A DNA stretch of 64,000 nucleotides from Luteimonas sp. FCS-9 (GTDB lineage Bacteria; Pseudomonadota; Gammaproteobacteria; Xanthomonadales; Xanthomonadaceae). The stretch spans positions 1-64,000 of the forward strand of contig NZ_LASZ01000008.1 of NCBI RefSeq assembly GCF_001014645.1, written 5' to 3'. The position numbers and the translations under genes are program-made. Below are positions 54,457-61,763 of the stretch, one piece after another (positions within the stretch are counted from its first letter, which is position 1; the number at the start of each line of letters is the position of its first letter). The notes beneath the pieces are model-generated. The model made no database searches, was not told where the DNA came from, and was given only the letters and a program-made list of their open reading frames with translations.

Positions 54457-55241
54457 TGCTCGACCTCGCGCAGAACCCGATGCTGGCGCTCGCGCTGACG
54501 CTGCCGCGCGTGGCCGGGGCGTTCCTGATGCTGCCGCTGCTGACCACCGAGACGGTGCCGGCGATGGTGCGCAACAGCTTCATGGTCAGCCTGGCGATCG
54601 TCGCGATCCCGATCGCGCTGGCCGGCGCGCCGCCGATCGAGGCGGCCGGCACGGCGCACTGGTCGGCGATCGTGCTCAAGGAGACCTTCATCGGCATCTC
54701 GATCGGCTTCTGCTACGGCATCGTGTTCTGGGCGATCAGTTCGGCCGGCGTGATCATCGACACCCAGGTCGGCATGTCGATGGCGCAGATCTTCGACCCG
54801 ATCCAGGGCCACCAGACCTCGCTGCACGGCGAGTTCCTGTCCCAGCTGTCGTCATGGCTGTTCATGGCCAGCGGCGCGTTCCTGGTGTTCCTGGACCTGC
54901 TGATGACCAGCTATACGGTGTGGCCGGTCATGAGTTTCTTCCCCGACATCCGGCTCAGCGGCATGGCCCTGTTCGTCGGGCAGTTCAGTTACCTGATGAC
55001 GGCGATGCTGCTGCTCGCCGCGCCGGCGATGGTGATCCTGCTGGTCATCGACCTGTCGTTCGGCCTGGTCAACCGCTACGCACCCCAGCTCAACGTGTTC
55101 GCGCTGACGATGCCGATCAAGGCCTGGCTGGCGACGGCGATCATCCTGCTGATGCTCGGCGTGTTCGTCGAGATCGTGATGCGCCGCCTGGTCGACAACA
55201 GCGGGCTGGTCAACGCGCTCAAAAGCGCGTTCGGGGGATAG
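54456..55241 (+). CDS. sctT: type III secretion export apparatus SctT
   Basis: A 261-residue FliR/SctT protein with about six membrane helices. Conserved: LPRVAGAFLMLPLL near the N-terminus, LKETFIGISIGFCYGIVFWAI, GVIIDTQVGMSMAQIFDP, and VNRYAPQLNVFALTMPIKAWLA. Last gene of the rightward operon; sctU follows on the opposite strand after a REP pair. Confidence 0.96.
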   Translation: MLDLAQNPMLALALTLPRVAGAFLMLPLLTTETVPAMVRNSFMVSLAIVAIPIALAGAPPIEAAGTAHWSAIVLKETFIGISIGFCYGIVFWAISSAGVIIDTQVGMSMAQIFDPIQGHQTSLHGEFLSQLSSWLFMASGAFLVFLDLLMTSYTVWPVMSFFPDIRLSGMALFVGQFSYLMTAMLLLAAPAMVILLVIDLSFGLVNRYAPQLNVFALTMPIKAWLATAIILLMLGVFVEIVMRRLVDNSGLVNALKSAFGG

Positions 55242-55286
55242 CCGGGCAGTCCGCTGCCGGGCGCGTCGATCGGAGGCCTACATCTC

Positions 55287-55352
55287 GCAGGAGCGCGCTG
55301 GCGCGCGATGGGCCGCCCCGGGAACGTTCATCGCGCGCAAGCGCGCTCCTAC
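55287..55352. repeat. REP-type inverted pair, third copy
   Basis: GCAGGAGCGCGCTGGCGCGC... (55287-55309) and the opposite 23-bp unit ending GCGCGCTCCTAC (55330-55352, reverse complement begins GTAGGAGCGCGCTTGCGC). It fills the gap between the convergent sctT and sctU genes and may stabilise or terminate both transcripts. Confidence 0.82.
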
Positions 55353-55366
55353 GGGGGCGTGCGCGG

Positions 55367-56572
55367 TCAGCGCAGCGGGTCGCGCGGGTCCTCGAGGCGC
55401 TCGACGATCGACGGATCGTCGACGAGCGGCGGCGGGGGCGCCGGCTCGGCGGCCATGCCGACCTCCTCGAGCATGTCCTCGGGCGGCACGAACTCGGGTG
55501 GTTCGGGCCGCGCCTCGCCCGAGCGCATGCCCTCGGCCCAGTACAGCACCTGGGCGACCGCCTCGAAGAACTCGTTGCCGATGTAGTCGTCGATCTCCAC
55601 GCGCGCGTTGAGCCCGCGCGCCAGCGGCACGTTCTGCAGGATCGGCACGCCCGACTCCTCGGCCACGCGCCGGATCTCCTCGGCCATGTGGCCCTCGCCC
55701 TTGGCCACGACCAGCGGCAGGTCGTCGGTGCCCTGCTCGTACTGCAGCGCGACGGCGATGTGGGTGGGGTTGGTCACGACGACGCTCGATCCGCGGACGG
55801 CATTGAGCATGTTCTGCTGCGACCACTCCTGGTGCAACTGCTTGCGCCGCTGCTTGACGTAGGGATCGCCCTCGTTCTCCTTGACCTCCTGCTTGATGTC
55901 GCGCCGGCTCATGCGCAGCTTCTTGATGTAGGAGAACTTCTGGTACGAGGCGTCGAGCGCGGACACGAAGAAGAACACGAAGATCGTCCAGATGCCGATC
56001 CACTTGAGCGCGTGCCAGATCGCGCTGCCGATCGAGGCGGGCTGGGCGAACGGCAGGTTCAGCAGGCTGGGAATCATCCCCCACAGCACGAAGCCGCCGA
56101 TGGCGATCAGCCCGGCGCTCTTGAACAGCGACTTGACCAGCTCGACGAGGTTGTCCATCGAGAACATCTTCTTGATGCCGCTGACCGGGTTCATCTTCGA
56201 CAGGTCCGGCGTGACCTTCTTCATCGACGCCACCGGCCCGACCTGCAGGAACTCCACCAGCAGCCCCAGCAGCACGGCCATCAGCAGCAGCGGCAGCGTC
56301 ATCGACAGGAACACCTGCGCGGCCAGCGGCACGATCGTGCGCAGCGCGACGTCGAACGGCTGGTTCATCACCTGCAGCGCCTGTTCGAACAGGCCGCTCA
56401 CGCGCCGGAACATGAAGCCCATCAGCAGCCACCCGCCGACCAGCCAGCCCATCACCAGCACGGTACTGGTCAGCTCGCGGCTCTTGCTGACGTTGCCTTC
56501 CTTGCGGGCGTCCTTGAGCTTCTTGCTGGTCGGTTTTTCGGTCTTGTCGGCGCCTTCGTTCTGCTCTGCCAT
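55367..56572 (-). CDS. sctU: type III secretion specificity switch protein SctU
   Basis: A 401-residue FlhB/SctU homologue: N-terminal KTEKPTSKKLKDARKEGNVSKSREL, four membrane helices and the autocleavage site NPTH (268-271) in VVVTNPTHIAVAL. A C-terminal tail of about 50 residues is acidic and proline-rich (PEPPEFVPPEDML), longer than in most homologues. The start at 56572 fits the MAEQNEGADKTEKPT N-terminus. It is inverted relative to sctQRST, an unusual break of the R-S-T-U order. Confidence 0.96.
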   Translation of the reverse strand: MAEQNEGADKTEKPTSKKLKDARKEGNVSKSRELTSTVLVMGWLVGGWLLMGFMFRRVSGLFEQALQVMNQPFDVALRTIVPLAAQVFLSMTLPLLLMAVLLGLLVEFLQVGPVASMKKVTPDLSKMNPVSGIKKMFSMDNLVELVKSLFKSAGLIAIGGFVLWGMIPSLLNLPFAQPASIGSAIWHALKWIGIWTIFVFFFVSALDASYQKFSYIKKLRMSRRDIKQEVKENEGDPYVKQRRKQLHQEWSQQNMLNAVRGSSVVVTNPTHIAVALQYEQGTDDLPLVVAKGEGHMAEEIRRVAEESGVPILQNVPLARGLNARVEIDDYIGNEFFEAVAQVLYWAEGMRSGEARPEPPEFVPPEDMLEEVGMAAEPAPPPPLVDDPSIVERLEDPRDPLR

Positions 56573-56733
56573 GCGGACCTGCACCGGCGCACCACGGGGA
56601 TCCGGAGGCTAGCATGGGCGCGTGGCGGTGCCGGCGAGGGCACCCGTGCTGTGATGCGTCAGCGCCCTGTTCCCCTCGACGGCCAACCTGCATTCAGCTT
56701 CGAGGCCGGCGCTGACGGACCTGCGCGGCCCCC

Positions 56734-56779
56734 CTAGGGCCAGCCCGAGATAGCCCGTCCATGGCAGCAGCGTTACAGT
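56734..56779 (+). promoter_or_regulatory. 16-bp palindrome plus -10 (T3SS-linked promoter E)
   Basis: CTAGGG-CCAG-CCCGAG (56734-56749) is followed after exactly 24 nt by TACAGT (56774-56779). The expected start near 56786 lies 46 nt upstream of the gene at 56832. The site may also serve the divergent sctU, but no -10 is evident at the same spacing on that side. Confidence 0.55.
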
Positions 56780-56831
56780 CGCGCCATCGTCGCCATGGGC
56801 GGCTATCGACGGACCCGCAGGACACCTGAGC

Positions 56832-57149
56832 ATGAGCGGTATCTCCTCCAATGCCGGATTCAGCGCCGCCAGCCTCGAACGGCTGGGCGGCCAGGTCGCG
56901 TTCGACGACCTGCGCCAGCCCCAGGGCGGCGGGCTTGCCGGCCTGGGAGAGTCCGGCGCGGATGCCGTCGCGCGGGGTCCGCAGGCCGATCCGGGCGAGG
57001 ACATGCTCAACGCGGCGGCCTGGGACGGCGTACCGTCGGGACTGCGCCAGTTCGCCGGCGATCGGGCGTTCGAGGGTCGGCTCGCCGGGCTCGACCTGGC
57101 CGCGGCCGCCGACCACGGGACCGACGCGATCCTCGACGCGCTCGGCTAG
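56832..57149 (+). CDS. small protein of unknown function next to sctU
   Basis: A 105-residue acidic, Gly/Ala/Asp-rich soluble protein without signal peptide, Cys or membrane segment; it begins MSGISSNAGFSAASLERLGG. I do not recognise it. Divergent from sctU and preceded by the T3SS-linked palindrome/-10 pair at 56734-56779, so a secreted substrate, gatekeeper fragment or chaperone is plausible but unproven. Confidence 0.55.
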   Translation: MSGISSNAGFSAASLERLGGQVAFDDLRQPQGGGLAGLGESGADAVARGPQADPGEDMLNAAAWDGVPSGLRQFAGDRAFEGRLAGLDLAAAADHGTDAILDALG

Positions 57150-57218
57150 ACGCGCCCGACCGACACCGGCCGGGCCGCGTCGCGCTAGAGTGAGGCCGCC
57201 CCCGTCGTGTCCGATCCG

Positions 57219-57896
57219 ATGAACGCCGTTCCTTCCGCGCAGTCCCTGCGCGCCGCCGCCGACCGCATGGTGTCGGCGCTGTCGGCGCACCACGATCCCG
57301 AGTATCGGCTGACCGTGCTCAAGCGGCTGGCCCGCCGCCTGGGCGAGGACCGCTACCCGCTGTTCCTGCGCCTGCTGGGCGTGGTGGCCGAGAGCGACGA
57401 CGCGCACGCGCAGCGGCTGGTCGCCGAGACCTTCGGCACCGCGCTGCGGCGCATGGACCTGCCCGGTGGCGCGCTGAGCTCCTGGGGCGCGACCCGCCTG
57501 CCCGACGGCGCCGGCCCGGTGAGCGCCAGCGCGTTCTCCGGCCAGTTCTTCGGCGGCACGCCGCGCCGCCTGCTCGGACCGGTCGAGTACCTGACGGTCT
57601 GGCACCTGCAGCGGACCCAGCGCACCGCGTTGTCGGCGCAGACCTTCCGCGAGAGCCTGTCGCGGATGATCGCGCTGCTCAACCGCAGCGAGGATGCCCG
57701 CACGCTGTATCCGCAGAAGCTCGCGGCCGATGCGCAGAACGAACTGGAGGGCGCCTACACCCGCGCCACGCGCGAGCGGCTGGCGGCGATCGCCGCGGCA
57801 TGGCGCGCCGGGCGCACGCCCGACGAGATCGCCCAGGCCGCGCTGGATGCGGCCGCGGCCGACACGCCGCGCGGCTGGGTCACGCACGACCTGTGA
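57219..57896 (+). CDS. hypothetical helical protein
   Basis: A 225-residue soluble, helix-rich protein; the family is not recognised. Segments: EYRLTVLKRLARRLGEDRYPLFLRLLGVV and FRESLSRMIALLNRSEDARTLYPQK. A GTG at 57207 could add four residues. No signal peptide or cysteine. It lies 69 nt after the unknown T3SS-linked gene and before a lipoprotein gene; whether it belongs to the secretion locus cannot be decided. Confidence 0.6.
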   Translation: MNAVPSAQSLRAAADRMVSALSAHHDPEYRLTVLKRLARRLGEDRYPLFLRLLGVVAESDDAHAQRLVAETFGTALRRMDLPGGALSSWGATRLPDGAGPVSASAFSGQFFGGTPRRLLGPVEYLTVWHLQRTQRTALSAQTFRESLSRMIALLNRSEDARTLYPQKLAADAQNELEGAYTRATRERLAAIAAAWRAGRTPDEIAQAALDAAAADTPRGWVTHDL

Positions 57897-57978
57897 GCGC
57901 CGGCCCGGGGCCGCGCTTGTCGGCGCCGGGCCGGGCATGCACGATGACCGGCCGCCCGGGGCCGAGGAGAATCGTCGG

Positions 57979-58896
57979 ATGCATGCGCACGCGCTGACCC
58001 GCCGCCGGCACCGCCGGCGCCCGCCCCGCGCCTGCCTGGCGGTGCTGCCGCTGCTGCTGTGGCTGGGCGGCTGTGAGCGACCGGCGCCGGCCGCCGCGCC
58101 GGTCCAGACCGGCGGGGCGACCCCGGTCGAGGCGGTCGAGGTGCTGACCGGCCACCTGCGCCGCGGCGATCTGGCTGCCTTCGCCCACGATGCGCTGCCG
58201 GCCGACCTCGCGCCGGCGCTCGAACAGGCGTGGCGCGAGGACCGCACGCGCTGGCCGCTGTCGGAGCTGCCGCTGTCGGCGCAGCTTCCCACCACACTGG
58301 CTGCGCTGCACGACCCGCATGCCGAGCGGGTGCTGCTGGCGACCTTCGACCGCCAGTTCGCCGGCGCCGATCGCGAGCTGCGCTCGACCGCGCGGGCGCT
58401 GGCGGTGTTCGCCACCCAGTACCTCACGCAGTCGCCGGGCTTCAGCGACGACGAGCGCCGCCACTACACCCAGCTGGTCGCGGCGACCGGCGACTGGGCG
58501 GCGCATGCCCCGCTGGCCGACCGCGCGCTGGCCCAGGCCACGGTCGAGGCGCTGACGACCGCGGCCCGGCGCAGCGCGCTCGACGGCGACGCCGCGCTCG
58601 GGCGCGCCGGCATGTCGGCCGGCCTGACCCGCCTGTCGCCGCTGTTCGTCGCCGGCAAGCAGCAGCTGCGCGCCTACGGGCTAGACCTGGACGTGAGCTT
58701 CGACAGCGTCGAGACGACGCTCGCGTCGCAGACCGGCGACCAGGCCCGGGTGCGGCTGCGCTACCTGCTCGACGGTCGCCGGATCGATGCCGAGATCGGC
58801 GTCGAGCGCACCGGTGGGCGCTGGTACGTGGCCGACTTCCTGCGCCACGCACGGGCCGCCGCCGCGGCCCCGCCGGCGTCGGCGCCCGCGCCCTGA
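57979..58896 (+). CDS. predicted lipoprotein of unknown function
   Basis: A 305-residue protein with a basic N-region, a hydrophobic segment and lipobox LGGC (Cys32). The mature part has a helical domain (about 45-200, VEVLTGHLRRGDLAAFAHDALP) and a C-terminal beta-rich region (FDSVETTLASQTGDQARVRLRYLLDG...WYVADFLRHA) that resembles NTF2-like or outer-membrane-associated folds. Start at 57979 is supported by GAGGAGA upstream. Not recognised further; it precedes plsB in the same direction. Confidence 0.7.
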   Translation: MHAHALTRRRHRRRPPRACLAVLPLLLWLGGCERPAPAAAPVQTGGATPVEAVEVLTGHLRRGDLAAFAHDALPADLAPALEQAWREDRTRWPLSELPLSAQLPTTLAALHDPHAERVLLATFDRQFAGADRELRSTARALAVFATQYLTQSPGFSDDERRHYTQLVAATGDWAAHAPLADRALAQATVEALTTAARRSALDGDAALGRAGMSAGLTRLSPLFVAGKQQLRAYGLDLDVSFDSVETTLASQTGDQARVRLRYLLDGRRIDAEIGVERTGGRWYVADFLRHARAAAAAPPASAPAP

Positions 58897-58921
58897 CATC
58901 CGCCGTGCGGGGTGGCTTGGG

Positions 58922-58935
58922 CATAATGCCGCCGA
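58922..58935 (+). promoter_or_regulatory. -10 element placed for a leaderless transcript
   Basis: CATAAT at 58922-58927 lies seven bases before the ATG at 58935. No Shine-Dalgarno is seen. The flanking sequence CATAATGCCG is identical to that in front of the DedA/PAP2 gene at 13194. Confidence 0.5.
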
Positions 58936-61697
58936 TGCCCGACCAACCGACCCTCCCGTTCTCCGACGACGCGCGGCCCCGGCCCGACGGCGACGATGCC
59001 GCCCGGACGCCCGCCGCGCCGCCGCCCGGCCCCGCCGGGACCGGCGATCCCGTGGCACAGGGCGATGCCGCCGCACCGCCGTCCGGTGCCACGCTGCCCG
59101 ATGCCCCGCCGGTCGCGGGCGACGGGGCTGCCGCCACGCCGCGTCCGCTCGCCGCGCCGCGCCGCGCCATGCGCCGCCCGTGGTGGGCCGGCCTGCTCGA
59201 CCGGCTGCTGCGGCCGTGGATCGGACTGAAGGTCGAGCCCCAGGCGCCCGAGTCTCTGGTCGACCACCGTCCGGTCTGCTACGTGCTCGAGGACTACGGC
59301 CTGTCGAACGCGCTGATCCTCGAGCGCGCCTGCCGCGAGGCCGGCCTGCCCTCGCCGCTGCAGCCGCTGCCCGGCGACCCGCTGGGACGCAAGCGCGCCT
59401 ACGTCGCGCTGTCGCGGCGCAACGCCGGCAGTGCGCTGGCGCTGGCGACGGGCAAGCCGCAGTCCAAGTCGACCCACTCCGAGTCGCTGTCGCGTCTGCT
59501 CGAGGCGCACCGGCTCGATCCCGCGCTCGACGTGCAGGTGGTGCCGGTGTCGATCTTCGTCGGCCGCTCGCCCGACAAGGCCAACGGCTGGTTCTCGGTG
59601 CTGTTCTCGGAGAACTGGACGATCGTCGGCCGCTTCCGCCGGCTGCTGTCGATCCTGCTCAACGGCCGCGACACCCTGGTGCGCTTCGCCGAGCCGGTCG
59701 CGGTGCGGCCGCTGCTCGACGAGGACCTGGGCGCCGAGCGCACCGTGCGCAAGCTCTCGCGCGTGCTGCGCACGCATTTCAACCGCGTGCGCGAGGCGAT
59801 CATCGGCCCGGACCTGTCGACCCGCCGGCTGCTGGTCGACAAGGTGCTGGCGTCGCCGTCGGTCAAGGACGCGATCGCCGACCAGGCGCGCCGCGACAAC
59901 AGCCGGCCCGAGGAGGCATGGAAGAAGGCCCACGCCTACGCCTACGAGATCGCCGCCGACTACTCGCATCCGGTCGTGCGCTCGGCCAGCTTCCTGCTGA
60001 CCACGGTGTGGAACCGGATCTTCCGCGGCGTGCTGGTCCACCACCTGGACCGTTTCAAGGAGGCCGCGCCCGGGCACGAGATCGTCTACGTGCCCAGCCA
60101 CCGCAGCCACATGGACTACCTGCTGCTGTCGTACCTGCTCTACGGCCGCGGCATCGTGCCCCCGCACATCTTCGCCGGCGTCAACCTCAACCTGCCGGTG
60201 ATCGGCACGCTGCTGCGCAAGGGCGGCGCGTTCTTCGCCCGGCGCAGCTTCCGCGGCAACGCGCTGTATTCGGCGGTGTTCTCCGAGTACATGGCGCAGC
60301 TCGTCGGCGGCGGCTACTCGATCGAGTACTTCATCGAGGGCGGCCGCTCGCGCACCGGACGGCTGCTGCCGCCCAAGGGCGGCGCGCTGGCGATGACGCT
60401 GCGCGCCTACCTGCGCGAGCCGCGCAAGCCGGTGCTGTTCCAGCCGGTCTACATCGGCTACGAGAAGCTCATGGAGGGCAACAGCTACTTCGACGAGCTG
60501 TCGGGCAAGGCCAAGAAGAAGGAATCGATCTGGCGGCTGCTGTGGGGCATCCCGCAGGTGCTGCGCAGCAACTACGGCCAGGTCGTGGTGAACTTCGGCG
60601 AGCCGATCCAGCTCAACGCGGCGCTCGCCGAGCTCGCGCCCGACTGGGACGGCCGCGCGGTGCCCGAGGACGCCAAGCCGGCCTGGCTGGCGAGCACCGT
60701 CGACGTGCTCGCCCAGCGCATCCACGTCAACATCAACCGCGCCGCCGACGTCAACCCGATCAACCTGCTCTCGCTCGCGCTGCTGTCCACGCCCAAGCAC
60801 GCGATGGGCGAGGCAGACCTGCTGGCGCAGATCGCGCTGTCCAAGCAGCTGCTCGACGACGTGCCCTACTCCGACCGCGTCACGCTGACCCCGCACACGC
60901 CGGCCGAGATCGTCGCCCACGGCGAGGAGATCGGCGTGCTCGAGCGCGTCGCCCACCCGTTGGGCGACGTGCTGCGGGTCGGCGACGACGAACAGGCGGT
61001 GTTGCTGACCTACTTCCGCAACAACGTGCTGCACCTGTACACCGCGTCGGCGTGGATCGCCTGCTGCTTCCTGCACAACCGGCGCATGAGCCGGCACACG
61101 CTGCTGCGCCTGGGCCGCACGATGTACCCGTTCCTGCAGGCCGAGCTGTTCCTGCCGTGGACCGAAGACGCGTTCGCCGACCGCATCGAGCGCACGCTGG
61201 GTACCTTCGTGCGCGAGGGCCTGCTCGAACAGCTGGCCGGCGACCACGACGGCGACGCGGTCTACGGCCGCAACGCCGGGCAGACCGACGAGGTGTTCCG
61301 GCTGCGTGCGCTCAGCCATCCGCTGCAGCAGGCGTTCGAGCGCTACTACATCGCGATCTCGGTGCTGGCCAAGAACGGCCCGGGCACGCTCGGCGCCGGC
61401 GAGCTGGAGGGCCTGTGCCAGCTGGCCGCGCAGCGGCTGTCGCTGCTGTACGCGCCGGCCGCGCCGGAGTTCTTCGACAAGTCGCTGTTCCGCGGCTTCA
61501 TCCAGAAGCTGCGCGAGCTGGGCCTGGTCAAGCTCGACGGCAACAGCAAGCTGGTGTTCGACGAGCGCCTGACCGCGCTGGCCAAGGACGCGAAGGTGAT
61601 CCTGGGCCGCGAGCTGCGGCATTCGATCGAGAAGGTCAGCCCGGAGGCGGTGAAGCCGGCCGAGCCGGCGTCGACCACGGTGGACGACGCCGCGTAA
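58935..61697 (+). CDS. plsB: glycerol-3-phosphate 1-O-acyltransferase
   Basis: A 920-residue PlsB that acylates glycerol-3-phosphate at sn-1, the first step of phospholipid synthesis, at the inner membrane. The acyltransferase motifs are present: VPSHRSHMDYLLLSYLL (HxxxxD), GAFFARRSFRGN, FIEGGRSRTGRLL and PVYIGYEKLMEG. The N-terminal about 80 residues are a Pro/Ala-rich extension not seen in E. coli. ATG 58935 fits the leaderless promoter; ATG 58926 overlaps the -10 box and is less likely. Confidence 0.95.
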   Translation: MPDQPTLPFSDDARPRPDGDDAARTPAAPPPGPAGTGDPVAQGDAAAPPSGATLPDAPPVAGDGAAATPRPLAAPRRAMRRPWWAGLLDRLLRPWIGLKVEPQAPESLVDHRPVCYVLEDYGLSNALILERACREAGLPSPLQPLPGDPLGRKRAYVALSRRNAGSALALATGKPQSKSTHSESLSRLLEAHRLDPALDVQVVPVSIFVGRSPDKANGWFSVLFSENWTIVGRFRRLLSILLNGRDTLVRFAEPVAVRPLLDEDLGAERTVRKLSRVLRTHFNRVREAIIGPDLSTRRLLVDKVLASPSVKDAIADQARRDNSRPEEAWKKAHAYAYEIAADYSHPVVRSASFLLTTVWNRIFRGVLVHHLDRFKEAAPGHEIVYVPSHRSHMDYLLLSYLLYGRGIVPPHIFAGVNLNLPVIGTLLRKGGAFFARRSFRGNALYSAVFSEYMAQLVGGGYSIEYFIEGGRSRTGRLLPPKGGALAMTLRAYLREPRKPVLFQPVYIGYEKLMEGNSYFDELSGKAKKKESIWRLLWGIPQVLRSNYGQVVVNFGEPIQLNAALAELAPDWDGRAVPEDAKPAWLASTVDVLAQRIHVNINRAADVNPINLLSLALLSTPKHAMGEADLLAQIALSKQLLDDVPYSDRVTLTPHTPAEIVAHGEEIGVLERVAHPLGDVLRVGDDEQAVLLTYFRNNVLHLYTASAWIACCFLHNRRMSRHTLLRLGRTMYPFLQAELFLPWTEDAFADRIERTLGTFVREGLLEQLAGDHDGDAVYGRNAGQTDEVFRLRALSHPLQQAFERYYIAISVLAKNGPGTLGAGELEGLCQLAAQRLSLLYAPAAPEFFDKSLFRGFIQKLRELGLVKLDGNSKLVFDERLTALAKDAKVILGRELRHSIEKVSPEAVKPAEPASTTVDDAA

Positions 61698-61763
61698 GCG
61701 TCCTGGAGACGGGCCGCATGCGCCCGGCACGCGCGACGCCGGGCGAGGACACTAGGCTTGCGC

